This document shows, one piece after another, positions 1 to 14,072 of a DNA stretch of 64,000 nt. The notes beneath the pieces were generated by a model. The model was given only the letters and a program-made list of their open reading frames with translations, was not told the DNA's origin and did not search any database. Positions within the stretch are counted from its first letter, which is position 1. Every line of letters begins with the position of its first letter. The stretch is from Paralichthys olivaceus (lineage: Eukaryota > Chordata > Actinopteri > Pleuronectiformes > Paralichthyidae), in assembly GCF_024713975.1 (NCBI RefSeq), contig NC_091104.1, positions 9,009,580 through 9,073,579 on the forward strand. Direction: 5' to 3'. Made by a program: the position numbers and the translations under genes.

Positions 1-1190
1 TGAAAACTTTTCTGTAAAGAAGTGACTGATGGACTGTCAGGAACAGAAATTGTATTGTCTGTTGTCAAAATCCAGTGAAACCAAAATAATCTTCCGCAGC
101 AGATCCACTTGTTTATTGACCTGTTTTTGTTGAGAATTTTACCTATTAAAAAAAAAAAAAAAGTCAGTTTTTAATGTTTATTAAAATCTGTTTAACTGTA
201 ACAGTTTAGTTCTTGTAATATTTTTTACATTTTGCCACACCTCAACATTCTGACTTACTTAATGTGAAGTGATGATTCTATGATCTCCTGGTTATTCACC
301 ATCAAATGTAGGTCATAACAACAGGAAAATTAAATATTACCTACAAGCCTTTGGGTGCTGAAAAGGGTGAAATGAGCTTCTGTAAAAGCAGTGGCAGTGT
401 TTCATATAATTAATATTGTAATTTTATGTAATTCATCATAAGCCCTGAGGACAGAGTGGTTCTCATCATGTTTGTTTTTCAGTTGGGGGAAATACAGGTG
501 TTTTGTTCAAGTTATTCAACCATTATCTATTCTAGTGATCCTTTCTTTGCTTAGAATTAACTGCAGATCCACAAACGTTTTATGCTATGTCCAGATCATA
601 TTGCTTTATTGGATGCAGTCTGTAGATGCTGATATTTTGCAGTATTTTTTTTTATCGAAACATTAATTTATTTAACCAACATTTTCACTAAAAACTGTGA
701 AATTAAATTGTTGTATTTGACAATAGAAAAACAGTATTTCTCAGCCCACCAACACCTCTTTATTAAAACAAATCCTTTAAATCAGAACAACTTAGCAATT
801 CAAAATAATGACTTAGAGATGATGAATGTGTGAATTGTTGTTTTCTTTACCCTAGAATGGACTTTTATATTTAAATACTTTAAAATTACATCGGGAGCAG
901 GTCCTCTCTACATCTTGATTTACCATCTCATGATCCTGGTTTACCATCTGATTATTTCATAATTCAAATTTAATATCTGACATTCTAGATGTATTTAACA
1001 TTGTTTCACTATGATCATTTCGATTTATTATCTTATAATAAGTACTTTTAATTCAGCAGCACCCATCCTGGTTTTCTTTCACTGGCAGAAATAAAACATA
1101 AACTGGAGAAATAGATTAATCAGTGAATAAGTAATGATAATAAGTGTGTAAACGTTCCTGAAACTACATGTTATATAGATTTACATCATG
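1..1190. other. Intergenic DNA upstream of shd
   Basis: AT-rich sequence without a gene that I can support. Open frames here are short and have no conserved look. The only recognisable piece is a fragment of a dispersed repeat at about 829-911, whose fuller copy sits at 26080-26373 in the adgrf5-like gene. Confidence 0.6.
829..911 (+). repeat. Fragment of a short dispersed teleost element
   Basis: This stretch shares the internal strings tttaccctagaatg, atttaaatacttta and ggtcctctctac, in the same order and spacing, with the longer copy at 26080-26373. Both ends of the element are missing, so this is an internal relic. The family appears to be a non-autonomous element with imperfect inverted ends that I recognise as common in percomorph genomes. 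Its formal name is not known to me. Confidence 0.6.
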
Positions 1191-1259
1191 TTTACATGTG
1201 AGGAGCAGACTCATGTGGCCCCACATTTAAAGTCGACCCAGCAACAAAACACCGTCCAC

Positions 1260-1469
1260 TCCCCTTTAAGGCAGCCGGAGACTGTTGTGTCGGGGACGGT
1301 GTGACTCTGCCCCGCGGTCCGCTGCTCTGCTCCGGTCCGGCTAACGTTAGCTGCCCGACCGATTTCACGGACAACGATGTCTTGTCTCCGGGGCCCGGTA
1401 ACGTCGAACGGAAACACCGGATGGTAGAACCCGAAGAAAACACAACAGCCGTCAATGCAGAGAAAGAGG
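1260..1469 (+). promoter_or_regulatory. shd: Probable shd promoter and 5' UTR exon
   Basis: A CpG-rich patch in otherwise AT-rich DNA, ending at a good splice donor (gtgagc from 1470). The next exon, at 2854, carries the start codon four bases in, so a noncoding first exon must exist upstream and this is the best candidate. If the exon is used, ATG 1421 opens a short upstream frame. Once spliced, that frame runs across the shd start codon in another frame and stops at 2871-2873. The transcription start is not visible. Confidence 0.45.
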
Positions 1470-2217
1470 GTGAGCTCAGGACGCGTCGACGTTAGCTTCA
1501 CTTAGCCAACTTAGCTTCGGCACATTCACACATGAGCTATCGTCCATTCTGCGGATTTGCACCACGTCTTCTTCTCGCGTGGGAAACACAACTGTACGAT
1601 TATTCTCACACGTTCGTCTCGTCATGTTTAATTCAGAATCAAACGCTTTAATTAACTGGTAAGATTAACTAATTGATTGAACCCCCCCCCCTCAGATTTA
1701 CCCGAGATGCTAACTAGCAATTGTTAAATGGTTGCTGTGATTTGCGGGAATCGATCGAAATCACACCGTCCGCTTTCCCCCAGGGTCAAAGCTGTAATAG
1801 TTATAAACGTGGAAGTATTTTCTCTGGACCTGTTGATTAATCTTTCATGGTCAATGTGTGTCAACCAGTGTGGGCTAACTAATGCTAACTAGGGCTAACT
1901 AATGCAAACAAAAGCACTGAGTACAACTCCCAGCTGCTGCTGTGCTATCAGGCTACCAAGCTAACCGGAGATTAATAACTCACAGTTTATTCTTTCAAAC
2001 CAGACAAAAAGCCAGTGTTTAATTAATGAAATTATAAATATATGTTCATATTCTGTCTGTTTAATACAGTGGTTCATGTATAATCCATCCACTGTATTGT
2101 TTTTCTTGTTTTTACACTGTACATATTAGTTTTTATTCCATCCACATTTTCCTATATTTTTAAAATATGCTTACACTCAAGTATTGCATGTAAATATTAC
2201 TTACTGGTGTCTGTGGT

Positions 2218-2296
2218 TGACTCCTGCAGCTGGAATATTACAAATTTCCCCCATGCGGGACTAATAAAGGATTATTTTATCTGATCTTATTTCATC
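2218..2296 (+). repeat. 3' tail of a retroposon (LINE/SINE type)
   Basis: The string gggactaataaaggatta followed by degenerate atctt/atctg repeats is the usual 3' end of an abundant fish retroposon. A second copy lies in reverse orientation at 57288-57350 and shares the aaat-t/c-tccc...gggacta-taa-aaaggatta core. Only the tail is recognisable and no reverse transcriptase frame is present. Confidence 0.5.
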
Positions 2297-2857
2297 TAGT
2301 AAGATTGTTCCATCAGACCACACAAAGCTGCAGCGGCCACTATCACACCTTCTAATCCATGATTCAATAAAGAACTGCTCCACATATTGTACATTATACA
2401 TTACAAAGATTGGACAAATTGCACAATTACACAGCCATATTCCCTATCTTCATATTGCACATGTAGAAAAACAACTTTGTATGAATGTCTTTCTAGACAC
2501 CCAAACAATAAATCATTATAATATACATGAATAATTAAAGTAAAACCGAGCATTAAAAACACATCAGGGAACACAAACAACTATCAATACAATATATGTA
2601 ACGCAAGAATACTAGTAATCAGGTTAACAGACAGAGACACCGAACAGTACATCATCATATGTGATGACAAGTGTGAAATTGGATTAGTGAAGGATAGATA
2701 AGATGGTTTGTATGGTAGACTGATTTAAACAATGTGTTTATGGGCCATAAATAGCAGAAATTATGATAATTAATGATGGAATAAAAATAGTAAATTGGCT
2801 AACTTTAATTTCTCTGACTCAATGTAGTTGATTTTTTTATGTGTCATCCCCAGATCC

Positions 2858-6185
<3,328 letters not shown>

Positions 6186-7116
6186 CGGCGACAAACACAA
6201 ACTCTTTCTCCCGGTGCTACTGAACACAATGTATACTCAATATTTAACCATGTCTACCCTCTATTCCCACATGCCTTTTTCTCTGCCACTCTACCAGTGC
6301 AAGAGATTGGACTGTTTGGTGCCATTGTTTCCTTTATCCCCCCCACAAACCCAGTAACTACACTGCCGGTTTAATGACAGAGCTCAGTGCCTCATGAACC
6401 TTCGCCTGTGAACTGGGTTCATCACTAAGGTTCCTGTACTTGAATACCACCAACTCCTGAAAACCAGCGATCATCTATTAAGTTTGGTAGCAGCAAACTT
6501 TTAGTTAAAAGAGGAAAAATACAAACTTCAGTCTTGAGGTGTCTGAAGATGGTAGAAGTTTAAGAACTGCCGGGTGTCTGAAAGGGCAACACTGGTGTTT
6601 TCCTTTGGTTTAAGCATGTGCCAATAATCCAAGTTGATTATTCATCCAATACAATACAGCAGTTATTCACATGTGAATTTCTTGTTATAAAGCGACACAA
6701 AAATCCAACAGTTAGACATAGACGGTAGAAAATGCAGTAAAAATGTGCTGTAACTACAAGCAACACTGCTTTTATCCCTTAATGTCCTTTACACTACAAA
6801 CCAAACATATGTGACCCTGGCGGCCTGTGAGCTCCAGGTTTCACTGTGTTTCAGACGCCTGAGATTGTTGAGGATTCAATGCTGTGACTGCGAGCTGCAG
6901 TTCATCAGGTTAGCGTCTGAGAAACACAACGCGACAGTTTAATGTCGAGAAGGACACGGCTTGTTAACTTCGCGCAGTAACAGACTCCTGCAATACTAGT
7001 TTAGAGAGTAATAACTACAGTATTATATTGAAAGCTTGTGGCTTTGTGATCATGATTATAAAAGATGCTTCGGTAGATTATTTACTGTGCTTTTATAAGA
7101 TTTTATGTCTGTTGAA

Positions 7117-7122
7117 AATAAA
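7117..7122 (+). terminator. shd: Poly(A) signal AATAAA for shd
   Basis: Canonical AATAAA about 930 bp after the shd stop, the first strong signal in that direction. It lies 40 bp before the oppositely oriented signal of tp53i3, so the two transcripts should end almost on top of each other. Confidence 0.6.
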
Positions 7123-7156
7123 AGTTGTCACCTGTTTTTAAATCGTCTGTGCATCG

Positions 7157-7162
7157 TTTATT
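7157..7162 (-). terminator. tp53i3: Poly(A) signal AATAAA for tp53i3
   Basis: AATAAA on the minus strand, about 200 bp past the tp53i3 stop codon. It faces the shd signal at 7117-7122. Confidence 0.6.
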
Positions 7163-7362
7163 TTTGTACTCGGTTCATTTGTGAACAGGTTTTCACAGCA
7201 CATGGCGCTTCAGAAGAAAGTTCACACAGCACATTTATAACCTGGAGTTAAGCTTGTTAATTATTGATGTAGTCGTAATTACAAACTAAAATGTGGTTGA
7301 ATGGCGGCCTGACTGTTCACACATCAAAAATACATTTTAAAGCACTGACATTTCTGTTAATA

Positions 7363-9675
7363 TCACTGCATCTGAGTTTCCTGTTTCTGTGGAATCACAT
7401 TAATGATAATCTTGCCCATGTTCTTATTTGCCTCCATGTGCCTGTGAGCCTCTGCGATGTCCTCCAGGTTGAATGTGCTGTCAATCACTGGCCTCAAGGA
7501 AGCAGCCTGGTTTGAGAAATGTGATAACACTCGACGAGAAAAAGCTTCGACCAGGTCCGCTTTGTACTGAGGAGAGAAAAAAGTCACAGATGTGGAAATC
7601 AATACAAGAGATGTGTTACCAGCACAGACTGTATAGAAAGATAGAGTCTTGGTCGCCTCCTGGTGGCTGGCTGCTTTATAGGTCATCAAACCCACGTCCT
7701 CCAAAGTCCACATTTAGAACATTTCATCTGAAGTGGAGACACATCGTCTATCTTTATTTACCGTATTTAAATTGCCTCATTTGGGAAAACAAGACACAGG
7801 AGTTCACAAAACAGAACAATTGAAATAAGACAGATTTTCATTTCATCTGTGTCAGCCTGTTGTTGCTTTGTTGGAATTCTCACCTGAAGGCTGCGGGAGC
7901 GGAGGAGGCTGCTGAGCAAGTGTCCTCGCTTGGCGAGCAGTTTCCCCAGAAAATCTCCCTCCACTGCTCTGCCTCCCATGGTGCCGTACAGCACCCACCG
8001 TCCATCGGTGGCCAAGCAGCTCACGTTTTGCTCCCAGTTACATCCCCCAATGCAGTCGAGTATGACCTCTGCTCCCCTGCCTGTGACATTACAATGAGGT
8101 TACTGTACTATGTATATAGCCGCAGTGTGTATTCTTCTTAAAATTGATATTCTGTAGTTTTCTTCTTGTCAACAAATCCCATGAAAAGACCAGAACCAAC
8201 AATGAAATCAATGAGTCACATATGTTTCTTATTATCGTTTATTTTTAATGGAACTCACAAGCCAACATCATCATACTTGGTCTCTGACTGTATTAATCCA
8301 CAGCTGAAAATAGTCCCAAACAAATTCACTATTTAATCTTGAGTACCATTTAAGAAAACCTTTACTAACTGCTATAGGAAATAATTTAGCCCATTTTTTA
8401 ACAATAAAACAATTTTTTTTTAAAAGGTCTCTAGATGTTGGTTTTGGTGTTTTTTTGGAATTTGTTGACAATAGCAAAAAATATTTCCATCAGAAAATGA
8501 CATTAAGAAATAGTAATTATGAACAACGAGCTCTATTATGATTGTGAAAATCACCTCCTGTAAAGTCGAGAACTCCCTGTGCGAAGTTTTCCTCTTTATA
8601 GTTGAACCCGGCTGCGGCTCCCAGTTTCTCAGCCATCTTTAGCTTCTCTGTGCTCCCGGCCGTAACGATGGACACAGCGCCGAACAGACGAACCAGCTGA
8701 ATGGCAGCCGTTCCCACGCCGCTGCCTCCAGCATGAACCAGCACCACCTCCCCCTCCTTCACCTGAGCTGCAGCAGAGAAGACAGAGACAGTTTAATATT
8801 AACGTTTGTCACAGATGGTGACAATGAGCTGATGAAGAAATTAGAAATGATTATTTTGATGTGTTTTTGTTGACGACACAAGTAGGAATGGATTTTAAAA
8901 TGTATTATTCTTTGTGTCGTTTACTTTTTTATTAACATCAAGTTGCAACTTAAATGATAAACAATCAGTTGTTTACATGTAACATGCGATTATCAAATCA
9001 AAATTTGTTGATGAATTTTTCATTAACATGCAGTTTTAACGTCTGGTTGTGTTTTTTTGTTTGTAAAATAATAAAAGCTGATATACCTACGAGCGCCAGC
9101 AGCTGGAAAGCGGTGAGCCAGGCCTCTGGGATGGCAGCAGCCTGGCACAGGGTGAGATTCTGGGGAACGGGCATGAGAAGCTCCTCAGGCACAGCAACAT
9201 ATTCTGCGTATCCTCCTCCACAGAGCAGGGTCATGACCCTGTCCTCTGGCCTCCAACCTCTTTTCACCCCAGGGCCCAGCGTGTCTACAGTCCCAGCCAC
9301 CTCCAGGCCGATGATGTCGCTCTCACCTGGGGGAGGTGGGTACAGTCCTCGCCTCTGGTGAGAACAGAGAATAAAGAGACAGGATGTATTTCACTTTATT
9401 ATTTGACTGCAATGCATCTGAATTCTGTCCACAGGTAATAAAATAACCACTGACTCGCATTAGACAACAGACCATCATGTTTACAGTGTAAACTGTATTG
9501 TGTATGACATGTGAGACTGTATATTGTATTGTACCTGTAATAAATCTGCCCTGTTCAGAGCAGTAGCGTGAACTTTAATCAGGACCTCTCCATGTTTAGG
9601 TTCAGGTCTGGGAACAGTCCGCAGCAGCAAACTCTCTGGTCCCCCGGGGACGTCCACACACGCCGCCCGCATCAT
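7363..9675 (-). CDS. tp53i3: Quinone oxidoreductase PIG3 (tumor protein p53 inducible protein 3)
   Basis: Five coding exons on the minus strand: 9675-9535, 9354-9087, 8767-8555, 8080-7884 and 7566-7363, giving 340 aa; the human protein is of similar length. It belongs to the zinc-free medium-chain dehydrogenase/reductase family. In human it is an NADPH:quinone reductase induced by p53 and linked to reactive oxygen production. The N-terminal catalytic fold contains [12 protein letters not shown] and [13 protein letters not shown]. The nucleotide-binding turn [11 protein letters not shown] lies near residues 148-158. [15 protein letters not shown] and the C-terminal [11 protein letters not shown] match human PIG3 closely. 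Two adjacent ATG codons open the frame. A noncoding first exon probably lies near 10505-10640, where a minus-strand donor is visible. p53 control cannot be shown from the sequence: I did not see the pentanucleotide repeat known from the human promoter. Confidence 0.93.
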
Positions 9676-11289
9676 CTTGGCAAAACTTGAGCACTGTCTC
9701 CAGGTCTATTGACCTAATTAATTAAAATATCAGTCTTGCAACCCTATAAATGGTGTGTCAAAGTTAACCTGAGGCAACTTCCTGAAAGCTTTGAAATTGG
9801 AAATCAAACACTCACATAGGTGTTTCCCAATAACAAGCTTCCAGGGTGCAGGATGTTCTGCATCAGATCACTGCACCACCACAAAGGCAACTGTGAAAAC
9901 AGAAAAAAAGGGAAATCAACATCAGTAGCAATGACGACCACACCTGAGCAGACAGCTCCCACACATACTGCAAATGTGATTTGATTATAGATCACTTATC
10001 AAAATGCAAACATGCTTAAGTGCATTGTTCTCCTTCTTCAAACAGTGATAATTGTAATTGTATTTATTTTTTATTATAAAGTTTTCGGTTGAACTGTTAA
10101 ATATCAAGCCTCAATCACATTTCTTCGTCACAAGGGTTTATATCTCAACATCTTAAAAATCATTGCATTTCTTTAATATTGATATATGAGCAAGTACATC
10201 AGTATTGAAAGGTTTTACTCGCTCACATCAGAACCGAGGACATGAATAACAAAACGTTTCAGCAGAAGAGACAGAACAGTTCAGAGTTCTTCACTATTTG
10301 TCTGACCGAGGATCAGTTTCACAATCACCAGTTGCGTAACTCGCACGTGCTGGAATGTGACCGGATTAAAGTGTGTGAAGCTGCAGCAGATGAATGAAGT
10401 TGTAAAGAGTTGACTGCAGAAGCAGACGATGCAGCAGAGTTCACCGTGTGAAACAGCTTGTCTGAATCTGAACATTATATTCAAGCGTCAGAAAACAAAC
10501 TCACCGGATAAAAGACGTTTAAAGCTTCATCAACGTGGAGAAAAGAAAGAGAGATTGTTGGGAAGTTTCGTCCTCCTCCTCCTCTTCCTCACCACCAAAC
10601 CGTGAAGAGGAGGAGGAGGAGGAAGAGGAGGCTCCGGGCTGTGTGACTGTGACGAGCCTGGAATAATACGCAATAATCATATTTCTCTTCACCAACAGGA
10701 TCAGTGAGGATTTCAACTGAAGATGTTTTGTCCGTTACACACATGATAATTGATTTATGTAAGTTCAGGAGCATTTTGAATATAACAAGTCCACTGAAGG
10801 TAAAGTGAATGGAGAAATACAGTAATGTGAACTTATGTTTGATAGAGAAGATGACACAGCTGCAACAGAAAAACATTTTTTAAACAATTGAATATTTTTT
10901 CTATTAATCAGCTCATTGTTTGGTCTGAAAACAAGTCTTCCATACTAGTTTTAATATTCTTAAGTTTACTGTCAAACAGCATGAGGGAAAGACTGACTGA
11001 ATGTTCCCAATGAAGTACCTGAAACATGATTGTTGCTTAATAACTTAAATAATTTATCACTTAATACATCGAGGCTGATTCATTTCTCAAATCATTATTT
11101 CAACTATGGGGGTTTTGTTTAGGGAATATGAGTTTTTTCTGGAGATTACAATATTTTGTTAAAGAAACTCACACAAGTCTGCAGTGGTTTCCTATAATAC
11201 TGACCTAAAACATATCTTGTGGATTTCAAACATTGACCGATCATGTGACAACGTTACTTATTGTGGGAACTGCAAGAAGCTCTGTGACT
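9676..11289. other. Upstream region of tp53i3 and of the coiled-coil gene
   Basis: No supported coding sequence. It should hold the 5' UTR intron and promoter of tp53i3: a minus-strand donor CCG/gtgagt ends a candidate exon at 10505. It should also hold the start of the divergent gene at 11290. The conspicuous feature is the inverted polypyrimidine/polypurine repeat at 10571-10632. Confidence 0.5.
10571..10632. repeat. Inverted polypyrimidine-polypurine repeat
   Basis: A CCT-rich arm (10571-10587) is followed after 16 bases by its perfect 17-base reverse complement (10604-10620). The purine tract then continues to 10632. It can fold as a hairpin and is also near mirror-symmetric locally. It falls next to or inside the inferred first exon of tp53i3. 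Confidence 0.85.
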
Positions 11290-12144
11290 ATGGAGGCCTC
11301 CTGTAATCCAATCTCACTGCATTTAACCAACAATCCCTTTCACTTGACTTCAGATACAATGGGGCTATTATATTACACTCGCTCCGACAGCCATAGCAGC
11401 AGACGGTCTAACAGCACTCTGGAGAATGATGCACACACGTCAGGTAGCAACAATGGTTTTATTATAAAGAGTTAGATGGCAAATTTACAGGAAAAATGGG
11501 CAAAACATGTGTTTCTCCATCTAGATCTTATACAAATGGATCCAGTCCACAGACGATGGGTTCTGCAGAAAGAGCTGAGAGTGTTGAACCAAAAGGAGGA
11601 CAGAGATCTTCAGCAGAAACTGAGCATGCTGGACAAACAGTACCGCTACACCTGTAAAACGCTGCAGCAAAGACGAGACTCGCTGTTTAAAGAGCAGAGA
11701 CGAGTGGTGATGGTGAAAGTGTGCGAACCCAAAGCAACAGTCAACATCGCCATGAAAGAAATCGGAGAGCACAAGGACACAGAGACACACGTGAGAGGCG
11801 TTCACACGTCTGACGGCAGGAGTCTGTGCTCCAGCAAATCCCTGCATCACCACGATGGATCTGAGGCGGTGAAGCAGAGTCGGTCGATCTCAGCACCTCC
11901 ACCCTCGGTGGCCAAACCCACGAGTCCAGTGAGACGCAAAGGCAACGTGTCTCTCATGCAGATGAAAAATATTGCAACTATCGACTCGATATCAGAAAAA
12001 GAACTGGCCAGACAACAGCAGAAAGCCCGAGAGGAACTGGAGGGGGCGCGGCGGCTTCAGAGGGAAACGTTACACAAGAGGGTGGCAGCGTTTATAGAAA
12101 GTCTCAGAGACAAAAGCAGCGTAGAAATACTGGAACCTCAATAG
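11290..12144 (+). CDS. Unrecognised coiled-coil protein, two exons
   Basis: Two long frames, 11233-11475 and 11476-12144, are in the same register and separated by one TAG. I read them as one gene interrupted by an 81-bp intron (11444-11524). The donor is tcag/gtagca, the acceptor ttctccatctag is preceded by pyrimidines, and the length is a multiple of three and contains the TAG. The CDS is then 11290-11443 plus 11525-12144, 257 aa. The first 50 residues are Ser/Asn-rich. Residues about 52-115 are a charged helix with heptad-like spacing (KELRVLNQKEDRDLQQKLS). The middle is basic and Ser/Pro-rich (SISAPPPSVAKPTSPVRRK). A second helix (SEKELARQQQKAREELEG) ends the protein. I do not recognise the family and assign no function. 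The alternative is a single-exon gene starting at 11476 (222 aa) with a long 5' UTR. Confidence 0.62.
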
Positions 12145-12229
12145 AGGAACCTGACAGCACAAATGTATCAGCTACTATCAAGCAAGACAAAAAAAGATTA
12201 TTCTTATATATACTGTTTCATTACTTGTG

Positions 12230-12235
12230 ATTAAA
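12230..12235 (+). terminator. Possible ATTAAA poly(A) signal of the coiled-coil gene
   Basis: ATTAAA lies 86 bp past the TAG at 12144. It overlaps the cenpo stop codon (12231-12233, minus strand). If used, the transcript runs into the last cenpo exon as antisense. Confidence 0.35.
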
Positions 12236-14072
12236 TAATATTCCCCATCTTCTTCATGGTCATCAAAGCTTTGTGCAGTGGAGTCTCCATGAGCAGGCCG
12301 CAGTTTTTCCTCCACTCTGGAGACTCGAGAATCTCCTTGACTGAAAAATAAATATACATATTACAAAAGACTTTGGGTACACAATCCTGTTATTTGGGAA
12401 GGTATACATTTGAATATGTTACTTTATATTACAACATTTATTATTTTAATATCGTAAACAAACCTCTTTAACAAACCCATCAACTTTAATTTATTAATTG
12501 AATTCATCCTTTTACCATCCAACTAAATGTAAAGACACAATTTTCTGTGATGAGTTCACAAACCTACCATCGCATTCAAACTGGACTCTTGCTGGAAGAC
12601 ACGCGGTGTGGTCGGTGTAGTCCAGCGTGCAGAGGACGGCGGTCTTCGTCCTCGGCACAGTGAACATCAGCACCAGTATCGAACACAAGACGTTGCTCTC
12701 CATCACTTCGATGGACTTGTGCTGCTCCTGCAAACGGGCGGAGGACACAGTCAGTCAGGATCAATTTATTATATGAAATATATGAGTTATAGCTGAATAT
12801 AATTGTTCTGTGTTATGTTTTGGTTTTGATAATAAAGGACAATTCAGTAGTTGTATATCAACCTTTAGCCTCTGAACATTATGTTAAAGTTTGTTTGTAT
12901 AGAAGGAATATTTAAACCAATTTAATGATGGGATTTTTTTGTTATCACCACTAGAAGCCAGATTTTGTCTGATAACATGTAGGCATCTGGAGACAGGTGC
13001 TCAAACCTGCCACAGGCTTATTAGAACAAAACCTGGCACCTTGACAAGCTGCAGCTGCTGCTTGCGCCCAGCGAAGGCGTTGAGATGTTGGCTGAGTGTG
13101 TCCAGAAAAGCCCTTATGTCCGTCTGCATGTCGCTCTGCTCGGCGAGGCCGCTCAGAGGAATGAACGGGGGAACGTTGTGACGACTGATCCTCAGCGTTG
13201 GCTTCAGGTCGATCTCCAAGTTGTAGGTCTCCAAGCAGACGCCCTCGTAGGCCGTTGCCACAGACACGCACACTCCTTTGCCGTGGCGCGTCTTGACGAT
13301 GTCGTACCCGCCTAGTGATGTCAGAAAAGGTTGAGGAGAACGTAAAGACACATTGATAAAGACTCAATGTTATATACACAAGGACACAGGTGATAGTCTG
13401 TACCGATGAGGTGATGAGCGAGCAGAAGATCCTTCAGTTGTGTGTGTCTGGCCATCAGCTTCAGCAGCTGTGAGTTCTCAGAGTCTTCATCCATTTCCTC
13501 CTCCTCCTCCTCTTCGGTGCTCTTTTTGTCCAAAGACGTCCTCAGTCTCTGAAGACTCTGTTACAGGACAATCAATCAATCACCTGATGTGTCTGTAGCT
13601 CTTTTAATCACCTAATGTGTCTGTAGCTCTATCAATCACCTGATGTGTCTGTAGCTCTATTAATCACCTGATGTGTCTGTAGCTCTATGAATAACCTGAT
13701 GTGTCTGTAGCTCTATCAATCACCTGACGTGTCTGTAGCTCTATTAATAACCTGATGTGTCTGTAGCTCTATCAATCACCTGACGTGTCTGTAGCTCCGT
13801 CTTCAGCTGCTCTCTCCGGACCCTCAGCGCTTCAGCTTCCGCCCTCAGCTCCTTCACACGGCTCCTCTGCGGGGGAACATGTCTGCGGCTCCTCGCCTGA
13901 ACCTCCAGCAGACTCAGGTGACTCAGAACTCCTGCGGCACGGACACAGTCTCTCAGTCTCTCCCATTCAAACACTCGGGTGTTAGCATTAGCTGCTACAG
14001 TCACAACACACTCCCTCACAGTCTGTGCAGCTCTCCGTGTTCTCAGTTACCTTTGGTAGATGCTCCCTCCAT
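12231..14072 (-). CDS. cenpo: Centromere protein O
   Basis: Six coding exons on the minus strand: 14072-14051, 13931-13780, 13557-13404, 13311-13040, 12727-12568 and 12340-12231, giving 289 aa (human about 300). CENP-O is a subunit of the CENP-O/P/Q/R/U complex in the constitutive centromere-associated network. The N terminus GVLSHLSLLEVQARSRR matches the human coiled-coil start, followed by a charged helix and a Glu-rich stretch. The tandem RWD core includes GKGVCVSVATAYEG and NVPPFIPLSGLAE, both close to human. The first exon encodes only seven residues and sits 22 bp from its donor. The exon 2 donor lies in the last unit of a 28-bp minisatellite (13578-13801), so seven more copies of the donor follow in the intron. 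The gene is convergent with the coiled-coil gene and divergent from slc5a6. Confidence 0.9.
13578..13801. repeat. 28-bp minisatellite, eight copies, spanning the cenpo exon 2 donor
   Basis: Eight head-to-tail 28-bp units (13578, 13606, 13634, 13662, 13690, 13718, 13746, 13774). On the minus strand each unit carries a donor-like CAG/GTGATT or CAG/GTTATT; one copy has TAG/GTGATT. The copy at 13774-13801 contains the last codons of exon 2 and the donor in use, and the other seven lie in the intron. Confidence 0.93.

Noticed and set aside
1301-1495. Coding N-terminal extension of shd
   Set aside because: Spliced to 2854 it is out of frame with the conserved MAKWL start.
11476-12144. Single-exon gene starting at ATG 11476 with stop-codon read-through from the frame before it
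   Set aside because: The 81-bp GT-AG intron joins both frames without read-through. No read-through context or conserved stem was seen after the TAG.
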